A stretch of 64,000 nucleotides of DNA from Asparagopsis taxiformis (taxonomy: Eukaryota > Rhodophyta > Florideophyceae > Bonnemaisoniales > Bonnemaisoniaceae): contig JALQPE010002712.1 of the NCBI GenBank assembly GCA_030407315.1, positions 1-64,000 of the forward strand, in the 5' to 3' direction. The notes beneath the pieces were generated by a model, which was not told the origin of the DNA, did no database searches, and worked only from the letters and a program-made list of their open reading frames with translations. The position numbers and the translations under genes were made by a program. Of the stretch, positions 10,401 through 20,282 are shown in pieces (position 1 is the stretch's first letter; every line of letters begins with the position of its first letter).

Positions 10401-10940
10401 CCGGACGCGATTCTGGCTGCTGATGCCGCATTCTACGGTGTCTATGTTTCGCAATCGGAGGTAAGAGGTGGTGGGTTTGGCGTATTCGCGGCGAAGAAAC
10501 TGAAGAAGGGGACGGTCATTGGCTGGTACAACGGGACGATTTTCTATGCGAAGATTCGAGACTCGGAACCGCAGAGATCAGTGATGTACGGCCCGGAAGG
10601 ATTTGGGTGCACAGGAGAGAGGTTCCAGGACTACAACATGGAATTGGAAACCACGTACATAGGGAGGGGTGCACCTGTTCGGAAGGTCTGGCTCGTTCCA
10701 GCGGTCTATAATTGTACCAGCTACCTCAATGATTGTCGGGTCATTGACGGAACGGAGAAAGCGACCGAGGTGAGTCGAACACAGTCAGCCGAGTTTCGAC
10801 AAGGCGATGCCATAGACAAACCGGACTTTGCTTCAAATATCAAGAATCCCCATGCTGTCAAGGTCGTTCTGACCAGAGACGTTGAAGCTGATGAGGAGAT
10901 ATTTGCTGACTATGGTAGAAAATATTGGCCAGCTAACTGA
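7473..10940 (+). CDS. ParB-like / adenine DNA methyltransferase / SET fusion protein (C), intact copy
   Basis: A 1155-residue protein from ATG at 7473 to TGA at 10938. Three parts are visible. (1) An N-terminal ParB-like domain with the signature LDGAHR (DGAHR at 68-72). (2) A methyltransferase with motif IV first (TDPPFNTR, DPPF at 658-661) and the AdoMet-binding motif later (DFFSGT, 838-843). This order defines beta-class amino-methyltransferases, and DPPF is typical of N6-adenine enzymes. (3) A C-terminal SET-like domain (about 985-1155) with GGGFGVFA, a NCTSYLNDC segment (1080-1088) at the NHSC position, and EEIFADYG near the end. A Glu-rich linker with PQRKKARLE separates parts 1 and 2. 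Expected roles are adenine methylation of DNA and lysine methylation of a protein, guided by the ParB module. NHSC is not canonical, so SET activity is uncertain. Confidence 0.85.
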   Translation: MEGTFHNHGEKHDGWVFIDPNQVSKFVSIRDVDASHVEALMESIRNSGYDTAHPVTGRFREGVLEILDGAHRCMAIVRGMEKGVFPPGVTIPMREESIVADTNSSTAVVLDRVRATTSNDIAGLQRRMMFVEYLMIAVDLRDEYWVQNGKDKYAHISSVRMADVLGWIKSCDPSGQIASSLSGKPQYSSCMSILAVLRPYHRAEDSSSIDLRLWQMFCHAWGLNAEMGDSPRMVEFPKQVGVTSSRAVEMFGKTPRGELSSPLNRELLSSRYFLDGATSDMQDSLQASQKRFRRLMVMMCQCILAIRSKEMGSAPSRRARATSGAIGGGGMVGIATSSAQANQLGFVVDRVLAAWDTGARVLGYEDVESMCWPFMVFDPASLCFRSLPNRSDGCAVEEHRKNLTIVPKTVDSENGFCADLPVAVDARLRSLTSAFLLSIRQCVTEVNVFAERGQLMQRLRALLFDTPDKFGLNSFMRAKLNTSHALDGQRRLKAWLLRTREQRKLPLTMDELHSLEDTPEPGILEGAPAQMEISAAVPNNGSEDIEEDSLEPQRKKARLERGGGEDDNAAVASETATREGAAEDDAMEVDTVSPTEAPLVDVGKESKPEYVTKLEAVMGRYIHTVNCDATDVAKEVEDKISFLEDGVLEDSVQLVLTDPPFNTRREGGRENSEYDILEPEELASVACEIVRVLRPGGHALIYSSVRQLVAWMDAIRNAEPGKMIVDSVPVVLSRRPHSFTSNPSTKTCTLHNMHDFVIHAYKRGKGMAAYDMVDYRLHNPDISRHPGFTNAIDNVPRLSAGEAQYDGQNNRLRHEQKALTTLRELLERFSKQNDIVMDFFSGTYSTAIACMTLRDGTYRRFIGCEKEKRCHDASQEWILHAFVSEVKAGRYGGILQREVESILGDESVPVTGKAPRLRQKHISDAPEGLPAVTALPNHLLVFVASMKKDGSMLHRLSGVPMDQWPAEDMHSFWSIDPDAILAADAAFYGVYVSQSEVRGGGFGVFAAKKLKKGTVIGWYNGTIFYAKIRDSEPQRSVMYGPEGFGCTGERFQDYNMELETTYIGRGAPVRKVWLVPAVYNCTSYLNDCRVIDGTEKATEVSRTQSAEFRQGDAIDKPDFASNIKNPHAVKVVLTRDVEADEEIFADYGRKYWPAN

Positions 10941-11216
10941 GCTACTTTGATAGATTTGAGTAAACACGCATTGACAGAGACAATAGACTGTGCATCATCT
11001 TCCAAGAGCGCTAGATATTATAGACTACACTACAACAATCGTGACATGACTGCAGGAAGGCATCTGCGGCCTGGAGTGCAAACTATCCACTTTTCTACTG
11101 CTATACCTATGGATACGAAAAGGAGAGAAACTAGAAAGATGTGAGTGCGAAATTGTGTAGCAACGCAGCATGTAGAACACCAGTAAGAGAGCGATGTAGG
11201 AGAAGCAGTCACCCCA

Positions 11217-11547
11217 TTACAGTGCGGGCCGTTTACCGGGGATGCTGACAGCAAAGTCATCGTTACGATGACTTTGCTGTAAGAAAACAAATCATTACAG
11301 CAGCCATGATTTCTTTACCGGGTAAAAAAATTGTGGCCGCTGTAATGAAACGTTTTCTTACAGCAAAGTCATTAACGATGACACAAATCATTACAGCGGC
11401 CACAATTTTTTTACCCGGTAAAATTTCTTGCTGATTTTTTACCCGGTAAAAAATTCTTGGCCACTGCAAGGAAACGGTTCCTTACAGCAAAGTCATCGTT
11501 ACGATGACTTTGCTGTAAGGAACCCTGGTAAACGGCTTCGGCTGTAA
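11217..11547. repeat. Fold-back array FB1 between C and D1
   Basis: The array is bounded by TTACAG (11217) and CTGTAA (11547) inside longer inverted ends of the form GGCCGTTTACCGGGG / CCCTGGTAAACGGC. It holds copies of the 37-bp palindrome (TTACAGCAAAGTCATCG, then TTA or TAA, then its complement) at 11246-11282 and 11482-11518, plus a degenerate one near 11358. Between them are TTTTACCSGGTAAAA palindromes framed by CATTACAGCGGCCA. The unit could fold into a chain of hairpins. In the right arm the same place holds two such arrays and a spacer. Confidence 0.85.
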
Positions 11548-12021
11548 GCAGCAGGGAGTTTCGTCCTTCTCCCATCTTGGTAAAGGTAGAAGCGAAGTGT
11601 GAAGTCGGGAAAATTGCTCAGCAAAGGTCTGTACGGCTGTGAGCAGCTCTCAGGAGTATTTTACCTCACGTGGTCTCTGTTCAGGTTATACCCTGTATAT
11701 ATATAGGTAGCCTAGTGTAGGTGGGAAGATAGACGAAAATTCTACAATAATTTATCACAGTGACGGCTCTCGTAGTCGAAATCTGCGCGTTGTCAAGGGT
11801 TGAAACTAGTCTCCCCCTACGGCCTAGCTAGTAAAATCATACAACGTTGTAGACTAATATTAAAAAGTAGCAAGCAATCTGCTGAGTAGCACTAAACTAT
11901 GAGATGAAGGACAGATGTATAGATGAGAACTGAAAAGTGGGCTAAGGTAACAATGTTGAGATGAGAAAGACAGAACTTTATAGCAGGGAACAGTAGTATA
12001 GGTTTTAATACTTCTGATATG
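11548..12021. other. Non-coding interval 3' of D1
   Basis: No open frame of interest. The sequence just after the array (GGGAGTTTCGTCCTTCTCCC) is related to that beside arrays at 16690-16735 and 42097-42174, so it is part of the repeated spacer unit. The rest is AT-rich and conserved in the right arm (40873-41344). Confidence 0.5.
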
Positions 12022-15000
12022 CTATCTATTGCTCCTATCGTACTTGTAATATTCGACGGTGTGGATGTGGTCCGTGAGGACGTCCTTCTCCGTCTTCAAG
12101 TAGATGTGGCCGCGCGTGGGCAGGCCATAGACTAACTTCTCGCCTGCAGGAAGATCTCCTCGCTGAAGCCGACCCCGTAATGGTAAAGGTCACCGCGACC
12201 AACCAATACGGAATAGGGTGGCACCCAAAAGATGAGAGGGGAACCTTCCACATATCGGCGTCCGGATTGGCCAGGCATACATGACTATAAGGGGCAACTA
12301 CTATAGAGAACCCATCGGCTCCGCTCGACATCATGAAATATGATGGAGACTGGTAGGACTTCCAACACTATTCGTCGATACCTTGAAGTCCGTGTGCCCA
12401 TCCTGGTCCGCAGCCCCATCTGCTGTAAGAAGCAGCCGCAATCCTGTCTTCGGGAAGAAGACAGGATCCTCACCCTCCATTCCCAACTTCAAGAACTCCG
12501 CACAAACACCAAGAGCAAGCTCTGCCACCAACTTGTTCTTATACATCTCCAAATTCCCCTCCTCCAACTTGTCGCACAACTCACGCCGCGGCAGAGAGAG
12601 GCGCCCACGACCACCATCGATGCGGTCCTTCGCATCACCCACGTTGTGGATGAACTGCCACGGCGAAGGATCGAAGCCGGGCTTTGCGAAAGCTGGCGGC
12701 TCGTCCTGTGGCTCCCTGTCGTCATCGTTAGAATCAGACTGCTGGGAGGGTTTTTCAACCTCCTCAACCAGCGGGAACTGCCTAGCGAAGTGACCGAACA
12801 ACTCATGCGTCGCATTACCAGCCGTGGACGATGCCAACAGGCCTTCCATAACAATAACCCCCAAGTTTTCCAACAATGCCTTCTTCACCGCAAAGTACCT
12901 GTCCACCACCGTATCCTCAGCACCCGGCGATGCAGCTGCCTGGAATGCTGCCGCCCTCATTTCCGCCCGAACCGTCTCCACCGTCGTACTTTCCATATAG
13001 TACTTCATCCGGCTGCCAGACGCAATTGCGCTGGGGAGAACGGCGGCCACATTCTCATCGACGATGCTGTCGGGAATGGGATTCTCCTGGGCGTCGTCGA
13101 ACTGGAGAACCGGCTCCCGAGAGCGACCTCGGGAAGCCGACTTGGATTTCTTTGACGACGACTTTGATGAAGTCTCACCGAGCCTTCTCTTTTTGGTAGA
13201 AGGCTCGGGCGTCGCAGAAGCGGCTTCCAAGTTACGCTTCCCGAGGATGGAGTTTTCACCCGCATCCTCGGGGGCGCTCTCCAGCTCGACGACCTCCACA
13301 GCACCACCCGCCGTTCCACCACGACCGGAACGACTCGCTTGCAGGCGGGTACTCCTTCTGGGCATCACTTTCCTCCCAGAAGTTTCCACTCCGGGCGGTG
13401 CAGAATCACTGACTTCAATGACATCTTCGTCAGGATCTGCACCGCCCTTCGCACTGCTGCCCTCGACCACATTCTCGGGAGTAGGGCCCTCCGTCGAAAT
13501 CCTCGCAACCGTCTTCTGTCCAACCCCACCGGATGGTGAAGGGACGAAACTGTCATCGCTGGAGCTTCCCGAACTGCTAGCAGATGCAGAACGGGAAGCT
13601 TCGACAGCGGGGGCCGGAGCAGCAGGGTGCTGCTCGGCAGCCGGAGTCGCAGGCTCAGGCTGCGAAGCCGGTGAGACCTGCTCCTGCGCGGCTTGGACAG
13701 GACGGTTGGGGGTACCAGTCCCGGCGTGGGAAACTGGACCAGAGCGTTCGCTGCCATCCTGGGGACCACGCGCAGTCGGCTTGACCGGGGTCACCGCAGG
13801 GGAGGATGCCGACACGGCAGGGGTAGAGACAGGAACAGGGGCAACCTCGGAATTGCTGGAAGATTCCAGTTGAGGTGGTGGGGGCAAAGGAATGGAGGAT
13901 GAAGGGATGGGCAAGGAATTGGAAGAGGAAGGGATGGGGGCATCATCACCACATGTGGCTGGGAGCGCAGCATGTGGGATGTCTGGGTACATCGCGTGAA
14001 AGCGTTTCCGCATTTCATGTCGCGGTACCCAGTGACGCGCAGGAGCATTTTCCTGGCGTCCTTCCCGAAGACAGACTTCTTACGGGGAAAAATATTTTCG
14101 TACTGTAACCATCGGGGGGGCCTTCCTTGGGACGGAAGTCTGCCCAGCACCCCTTCTTGGGGACCATCTGAGCAAGAACTTCGACAACGCGCGAGCGAAT
14201 GTCGAAGCTCTTGCTCGGGTCACCCACGCTGGGAATTGACCCATCCAGCATCCTCAACACATCCGACACGTTCCAGTACTCGGCCACCTCCTTCACGTAC
14301 CCGAAGATTTCCAACAAACCAGCAATCCATTCCTGCCCAATGGTACCAACCGAGTACGGTTTCAGCCCGGCCGACCGACGGCTACAAGTGTAGCGCGCCG
14401 TCATCTCCAGGATGAAACACTTCTGCACATCCGGAGCACTCCTGAACGACCCATTGAACAACAAGTTCACCGTACACCCAGCCAGATCCTCGGTCGAAGA
14501 GAACTGCACGAACTCCGGCCTGTTCGGGATGCTCGACCAGTACTTGAAAGCAGGGCTTTCAATGGTCTTGAACCCTCGCGCGATCGAGACGTAGCGCATG
14601 AGCTGTCTCGGACGAATCCAGCTCAGCGCTTTCCGTTCTTTTATGTATTGAACGGTCGGCTCGATCTTCTTCTTTCCCAGGCGGTGGATATTGATGAACT
14701 CCATCACAGAGCACACATTGTCAGCAACTGTTACCTCGCTGACATTGTGGGTGTGGAAGTTCATCAGCCGTGAAAGCGGGAGTACTTCTTCGGAGCAGAA
14801 GACATCCCGGCCAAGCCGAGTCGGTGGGAGGAGAAAGTCGACTGGAATAGTTCCAAAGCGACGGTAGATGTCAGACTTGACAAACTCCTCCCACTCTGGA
14901 CTGTCCTTCGCAGGAGCAGGTCCAGCCGACTCGAGAATGGCCTTCAACGCGGTCACTCGGTGAGATCCATCGACATATTGCAGTCGTACTTTTGCATTGG

Positions 15001-15664
15001 AATCAATCACCTCGCAGACGGACACGCGTGAAGCAATCACGGAAAATCCCTGAGTGAGAAACGTTTTCTTCAACTCATCAACGCGATGCGGCCTGACCAC
15101 CCTGGACACGACTGCCGGAGGAGAAACATCCAGAGGGGAAATGAAGACTGGAATGTTTCGGCAGCTCTCCGGACTTATGTCGTAGTCCACATCCACCGGG
15201 ATGGGCACTGTGCCAGGGTAGGCCAGCCTGGTGCTGCGGAGAGGCTTGTTCGGTACGATGTCACGAGCGTTGTGATCATCGACCTTCTCCGCATCCTCTG
15301 CCAAGTCGCTGCCGGACGCGATGATCATGTCCGGAGCAGGCGAGCTAGGCAGAGGAGCACCAGATCCCTCGACGGCTGGCGCCGCTTCGGCAGATTGAGC
15401 CGGAAGCGGAGTTGCGGGAACGCCAGCGTCGATTGTCGGGACAACCGCGGGATCGGAAGCGGAAGGGGGGGAGGGGACGGGCTTAGGTGCTGGGCTGAGC
15501 TGGGTCAGCGCTGCAGCAGCTTCGCAAACGTCCATGGGGACAGGGGGGGCCAGAGAAGGAGAAGGAGAGGGAGAAGGAGAGGGAGAAGGAGTGGGAGAAT
15601 CGTTGTCACGGCGGCTGGCAGAGCGCACCTGGCGGTCGAAAGCGTTGGGGGATTGTTGAGCCAT
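12022..15664 (-). pseudogene. ParB-like / 2OG-Fe(II) dioxygenase fusion (D1), left copy, frameshifted
   Basis: The gene reads from ATG at 15664 (MAQQSPNAFD) to a stop at 12022-12024. The first ~518 codons are open. They begin with a Pro/Ser-rich region encoded by a GA-rich microsatellite (15541-15595), then a ParB-like domain with VDGSHR (D at residue 232). Compared with the right arm, single bases are missing near 14105, 14012, 12350, 12236 and 12162, so the C-terminal dioxygenase part is split between frames. The central part is Ser/Ala/Pro-rich with KKRRLGETSSKSSSKKSK, a likely nuclear signal. The dioxygenase region retains GVIVMEGLLAS and the first iron ligand pair in QDGHTDF. It is paralogous to D2 (17160-20282), which is intact. 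Several losses are at homopolymers, so some may be sequencing errors rather than decay. Confidence 0.75.
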
Positions 15665-15869
15665 TGCTTTGGTGAGTGATTGACAAACGAAGAGTGAAAG
15701 ATTGAGAAAGAGAGAAGAAGATCTGAACGACAAGCTGTTTTGCTGCGTAAGCTGAGTAAGATAGGCGAAACTTAGAGATCTGACATATTCCTATTAGTAT
15801 ACACCCTGGTAATGATATTCAGCGGTTGACCAATCCGAACCTTCCACATCACTTTTCGTTGTACGACAA

Positions 15870-16191
15870 TTACAGCTCAGGCAGTTTACCAAGGATCCTT
15901 ACAGCAAAGCCATCGTTACGATGACTTTGCTGTAAGGAAACGTTTCATTACAGAGGCCAGGAATTTTTTTACCGGGTAAAGAAATCATGGCCACTGTAAT
16001 GTTTTGTTTCCTGACAGCAAAGTCATCGTTACGATGACTTTGCTGTAAGAAAACGTTTTCATTACAGCGGCCAGGAATTTTTTTACCGGGTAAAGAAATC
16101 ATGGCCACTGTAATGAAACCTTTCCTTACAGCAAAGTCATCGTAACGATGACTTTGCTGTAAGCATCCCTGGTAAACTGCTCCATCTGTAA
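15870..16191. repeat. Fold-back array FB2 between D1 and D2
   Basis: The array is bounded by TTACAG (15870) and CTGTAA (16191) with inverted ends GGCAGTTTACCAAGG / CCCTGGTAAACTGC. It contains three 37-bp palindromes (15899-15935, 16012-16048, 16126-16162) alternating with two TTTTACCGGGTAAA palindromes. The central triplet alternates TTA and TAA, so neighbouring copies are in opposite orientation. It mirrors 36717-37032. Confidence 0.85.
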
Positions 16192-16734
16192 GCCGTTGGT
16201 CTCAACCCTCGCTCTCGTTTCTGTTGTCCTCCTTCATCATCTCCACCTACCTTCCCCCTACACACCACCTCTCTAATGTCACTCTGCCCACCCTTTGGTG
16301 CATGAAATATTTTCTTACCACTGCCATAGTCTACACATACTGCTGCCTTCATACCTCTGCATGCCTACCCTTCAATCTTTCTTCCATCTTTCTCTACCGT
16401 GCTAGGCTTAGACCATGCTCTGTGCACATCTGACTTACTTAATATCATTGTATAGTTAGAAACTAGAATAATAATTACATCACTAGAGTACACTGCAAAT
16501 GTTAGTAACTATGGTTGGTGTGGTACACAACACCCTACCTCCTTCATGAGTAAACTTTGCGCACAGAACCGTTCAATACCAGGTAGTGCAGCCAGCGCAA
16601 ACCAGGCTTGCACGACGCAGAGTGCTCCCCAGAGCCGTCAACAGTCGTCCAAACCATCGTTGTACGATGTTCCCGGCTCCACACTTCCCTTCTCACCCTT
16701 CCCAGGGTGGGAGACGGACGAAACTCCCAACCGC
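16192..16734. repeat. Repeated spacer unit between FB2 and FB3
   Basis: About 540 bp, C/T-rich at first, without a coding frame. It is related to the spacer at 41662-42177: both have a GAAATA segment followed by TACTGCCGCC or TACTGCTGCC, a TTGTATAGT segment, and a GTCCAAACCATC segment close to the second array. Array-spacer-array therefore behaves as one repeated unit of about 1.1 kb, found 3' of both D1 and D2. Confidence 0.55.
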
Positions 16735-16937
16735 TTACAGCCGAAGCCGTTTACCCGGGATGCTTACAGCAAAGTCATCGTTACGATGACTTTGCTGTAA
16801 GGAAAGGTTTGATTACAGTGGTGAGAAAATTTTACCGGGTAAAAAAATCAGCAAGAATTTTTTACCCGGTAAAAAATTGTGGCCGCTGTAATGATTTGAT
16901 TTCTTACAGCACCCCAGCGAAACTGCATCATCTGTAA
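16735..16937. repeat. Fold-back array FB3
   Basis: The array is bounded by TTACAG (16735) and CTGTAA (16937). It has one 37-bp palindrome (16764-16800) and two TTTTACCSGGTAAAA palindromes, and inverted ends GAAGCCGTTTACCCGGG / CCCAGCGAAACTGC. It is mirrored at 35944-36176, where a second 37-bp copy survives. Confidence 0.8.
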
Positions 16938-17159
16938 GCCTTCCTCACCTCAATGTTGTAACCAAAGACGACTGCGATATTACCTTGTTCTATTCTAGTA
17001 GTGCCCACCATAGTTTCCTCCCCTTCTCATATTAAATTGAGTATTGTATATCTCCTGACCCGTCTACATACGCAAACGTCATGTACTAGCCTAACTTTCA
17101 TCGTTTACTTGAAGGCGGCCTTGATGCCTGCCATAGAATGCTATTAAGAACTAATTTCA

Positions 17160-20100
17160 TCAGATATCTAAACGCTCCCAGTAGTTGACATTGAAGGGAG
17201 GCTGTAGCAACTTCTCCCTGGAAGTTCGCAGTGATAGATGGGACCGGATAGGATGCTGGTACCTCACCGAAGAACGACCCTCCGCGAATCCCATTCCTCC
17301 GTGATACACGTCCGTTCGGCATACAAGCAGGGAATACGGTGGGATGCGCACGTTCGTCACTGGCACGCGGTACTTGTCTTTCGCTGGATGACTTAGGCAC
17401 ACATGGCTGAACTTGGCGATACGAATGATGAACCCATCCGCACCAGCAGCCATCATGAAATATGATGGCGAGTTGAGAGGACCAGTTCCAGTTCCCTCAC
17501 GGACGGGAACATCGGTATGCATAAGTTGCTCCTGACTACCTTCTGCGGTCAAAATCAGACGAAGACCCGTTTCTGGAAAGACCACCGCTTCTTCTCTTCC
17601 AAACCCGAGCTTCAGGTTCTCCGCACAAATCGCCTTACCTAGCTCCAGAATCAGCTTGTTCCTGTACTGCCGCGCGCTTTCTTGCTCAAGGTCATCGCAG
17701 ATGCTTTTCCGGTCCGTCTTGAATACACCAGTGCTGTCTTTCGGTCGAAGTGGTTTCCACGGGTTCTTCTGACTTGCACTTGAGCCACTTGTAGTACCTT
17801 GGAATGTGCTGGCCATCTGTGTGAATAACTCGTGCGTAGCTGCTCCCACTGTAGTAGAAGAGAAAATGTCTTGCAACACCACGTAACCAAGCTCGTCGAT
17901 CATTCTTCTCTGGTAGCTGAAGTATTGTTGGCTTTCACAAGAACCGAGGGGACATACCAAAGTAGAGTAGCCTGCAGCTGCTTCCATTATCTCCGTCCGG
18001 ATTGTATCAATGTCTTCTTCTGTGATATAATACTTCATTCTCGAGTTGGAAGGAACGCATAAAGGCAGCTTCTCAGGTATGTCCTCTGCGAATGTGCGGT
18101 CTGGAAGGGAGTTTTCTTGCTCGTCAGTGAAGAGTGGTGCTTCTTCTCCAGTCGTTCGTTTTCTTGCATTGACTCTACTCTTCTTTTCCCGGGGAGGCCC
18201 AATCTCAATGTTGTCATCCGGCGTATTGGGCTCAGAAAACTTCGCGCTAGTATCTTCCCTTCTTCGCTTCTTATGCAACCTGGACTCGTTTTCATCGCCG
18301 CTTCCACCAGAACTCCTGCTTCTTCCCGAATTCTCCTTGTCCACTTCGGCCGGGCTAGTGCTGTAAGTTTCTGGTGTCCTGATTCGAAGTTTCAATATCA
18401 CAGAGCGGTTCTGCGCATCTCCAGCTTGTTGTCCAGGCGTGTCTATGTCCATGCGACCACTATTGTCCAAGTTGATATCCAGACTTTGCGTATCGCCGCT
18501 TTGTTTCCTTCCCTGAGGAAGATCTTCTCTGACAATCCTTCCCGGCGAATTATCCCTGGCACGACTTTCCCGCTCTGCCCTTGAAGCTGAAAGACGTTCC
18601 TGTTCTTTTTGGAGAACAGCAAGACGTTCTGCTTCCCTCTTCTCAGCTGCTGCAAGACGCGTGGCAGGACGTTCCTGTCCTCCCTCTTTTGCTGCGGCAG
18701 GACGGTCTTCTGCTTCTTTCGGGGTGCTCAGAGGTGCCTCTTCTATTGCTTTCGTCGCGACAGCAGGAATCACTTCTTCAGCCACCACATTTGGAGTAAT
18801 TTCCTGTTCTTCCTCCACAACAGCAGAAACTTCCTGCTCTACTTGGGCTTCGGCAGATACTCCTTCTTCTGCTTGAACAGGACCAGAAGTTTCCACCGTT
18901 TCCTTCTCTGTAGAATTATTTCCCTGTTCTGCGGCAGTAGGTGCTTCTTCGTCTTCTGCTTTGGCGCCATCAACAAGTGCTTTTTCTATTTCTCCGGGGG
19001 TCATGCGATTCCGTTCCCTCTCCTCCTCCGCTTTCGTCTCCTGCATTGCCTTTGTCCCGGTAGCATATTCCAGTTTGTCGTAAAAACTGTTTGTAAACAT
19101 CCCGTTCTTGGTTCTCAGACTGCTACTGTCTACCACGTCGTCATGAAAGTCGACAAGGACGAATACAATGCGCTCTCCAATGCGATGATCATTATCCCCG
19201 ACCTCCTTCGCGTTTTCTGCTGCCAAATCCGTTCGCACGAATTCCTCCATCGTTGCAGAGTTCAACCACTTGCGGACGACCTCTGCCATATCATAGATGG
19301 CCAACAGAGCCAGTAGCCAAGTGCGCATCGTGAACGGACTTCCGCTTCCGATATTTCTGACAAGTCCTCTCTTCCTCCTCATCCTTGTCCACGACGCTGT
19401 CATCTCGAGCACAAACCACTGGAACCACTCCTTATCGCGCGTCCCGCGTCCGTCCGTGCCATTGCGGAATATTGCGTTATTGACAAGATCGAGCACGCAC
19501 CCGTACATATCGGCAGAGTCAATTCGAGAAAAGTCCGGATCTCTTCCCTCGGTTCTTGCATCCTCGATTTCTCTGTTCCTATCCAAAGCATTGTAAACGC
19601 TAGGGATAGAGCTCCAGTACACGAAAGCAACGCTGTCTGTGCGATTGAACCCCTTCGCAATGTTGATGTACTGCCTATACGAGTTCTCCGAACGGTTCCT
19701 GTCGGACGGCAGAATATAGCTCACTTCTTTCAGAATAGGAATAAGCCGGACAACAGGAAGATCCATCTGGTTGGAAAACCTGAGAAACTCTATGACCGCA
19801 CACACATTGTCGGCAATGCTCACAGAAGCGACATCGTGAGTTTGTATATTGGCTTCGAGAGACAGTTTCAGAACCTCCAGCGCATCGAAAATTAGACGCC
19901 CGTTCGGCGCAATCAACTGTTGTACCCAAACCAATTCCAAGGAATCCCTGTTCTTTCCTGAGTACTTCTCCAGGCATAGTTGCAGAGCAGCTATGCGATG
20001 AGAGCCATCGATGCAGTAAAACTCGTCTCCTTCGTTATCTTCCATTTTGCAGACTGTAATCATAGTTCCAGTGGTAGAGAAACCTCTATCCATGAAAATG

Positions 20101-20282
20101 CTGGCCAGTTCGTTTACACGACCCGGTCGCACCAAACGGGAGGTCACTGTCGGAAATTTCACTTTGCGAGGATCAACTTGCACTTTAGAAGAGCTGTACT
20201 GAGCAATAGTGATGCTTTTCTCTTCAGCAGAAGGAGAATTGCTCTTCTCCGCTGTAGTATTCATGATACTATTGTCTCCCAT
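17160..20282 (-). CDS. ParB-like / 2OG-Fe(II) dioxygenase fusion protein (D2), intact copy
   Basis: A 1040-residue protein from ATG at 20282 (MGDNSIMNTT). A longer frame exists upstream but starts at TTG. The ParB-like domain carries IDGSHR (DGSHR at 92-96). The middle (about 380-650) is Glu/Ala-rich with long charged helices and several basic clusters (HKKRRRED, KKSRVNARKR). The C-terminal part reads GYVVLQDIFSS, like the start of PhyH-type dioxygenase domains. It then has the iron-binding HxD (H922, D924 in LMHTDVP), the distal His in DVYHGGMGF (H994), and an Arg 13 residues on (RYQ, R1007) suited to bind 2-oxoglutarate. It would hydroxylate a substrate using Fe(II) and 2-oxoglutarate. A methylated base or a histone is plausible given protein C, but the substrate cannot be read from sequence. 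Paralogue of D1. Confidence 0.85.
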   Translation of the reverse strand: MGDNSIMNTTAEKSNSPSAEEKSITIAQYSSSKVQVDPRKVKFPTVTSRLVRPGRVNELASIFMDRGFSTTGTMITVCKMEDNEGDEFYCIDGSHRIAALQLCLEKYSGKNRDSLELVWVQQLIAPNGRLIFDALEVLKLSLEANIQTHDVASVSIADNVCAVIEFLRFSNQMDLPVVRLIPILKEVSYILPSDRNRSENSYRQYINIAKGFNRTDSVAFVYWSSIPSVYNALDRNREIEDARTEGRDPDFSRIDSADMYGCVLDLVNNAIFRNGTDGRGTRDKEWFQWFVLEMTASWTRMRRKRGLVRNIGSGSPFTMRTWLLALLAIYDMAEVVRKWLNSATMEEFVRTDLAAENAKEVGDNDHRIGERIVFVLVDFHDDVVDSSSLRTKNGMFTNSFYDKLEYATGTKAMQETKAEEERERNRMTPGEIEKALVDGAKAEDEEAPTAAEQGNNSTEKETVETSGPVQAEEGVSAEAQVEQEVSAVVEEEQEITPNVVAEEVIPAVATKAIEEAPLSTPKEAEDRPAAAKEGGQERPATRLAAAEKREAERLAVLQKEQERLSASRAERESRARDNSPGRIVREDLPQGRKQSGDTQSLDINLDNSGRMDIDTPGQQAGDAQNRSVILKLRIRTPETYSTSPAEVDKENSGRSRSSGGSGDENESRLHKKRRREDTSAKFSEPNTPDDNIEIGPPREKKSRVNARKRTTGEEAPLFTDEQENSLPDRTFAEDIPEKLPLCVPSNSRMKYYITEEDIDTIRTEIMEAAAGYSTLVCPLGSCESQQYFSYQRRMIDELGYVVLQDIFSSTTVGAATHELFTQMASTFQGTTSGSSASQKNPWKPLRPKDSTGVFKTDRKSICDDLEQESARQYRNKLILELGKAICAENLKLGFGREEAVVFPETGLRLILTAEGSQEQLMHTDVPVREGTGTGPLNSPSYFMMAAGADGFIIRIAKFSHVCLSHPAKDKYRVPVTNVRIPPYSLLVCRTDVYHGGMGFAEGRSSVRYQHPIRSHLSLRTSREKLLQPPFNVNYWERLDI

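Noticed and set aside
7473..10940. Bacterial plasmid or phage origin suggested by ParB and DNA methyltransferase
   Set aside because: The SET domain, nuclear-type basic clusters, transposon ends, and the lack of operons and ribosome-binding sites argue for a eukaryotic element.
11217..11547. Rho-independent terminators
   Set aside because: The hairpins are perfect palindromes in arrays with inverted outer ends, in a eukaryotic transposon; a bacterial terminator reading is inappropriate.
12340..13873. Long plus-strand frames antisense to D1 (for example 271 and 269 codons)
   Set aside because: They are biased shadows of the Ser/Pro/Ala-rich D1 coding strand; the minus strand has the conserved ParB and dioxygenase motifs.
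18117..19316. Plus-strand frames antisense to D2
   Set aside because: Rich in Phe, Cys, Ser and Leu, mirroring the Glu/Lys/Ala codons of D2. No independent support.
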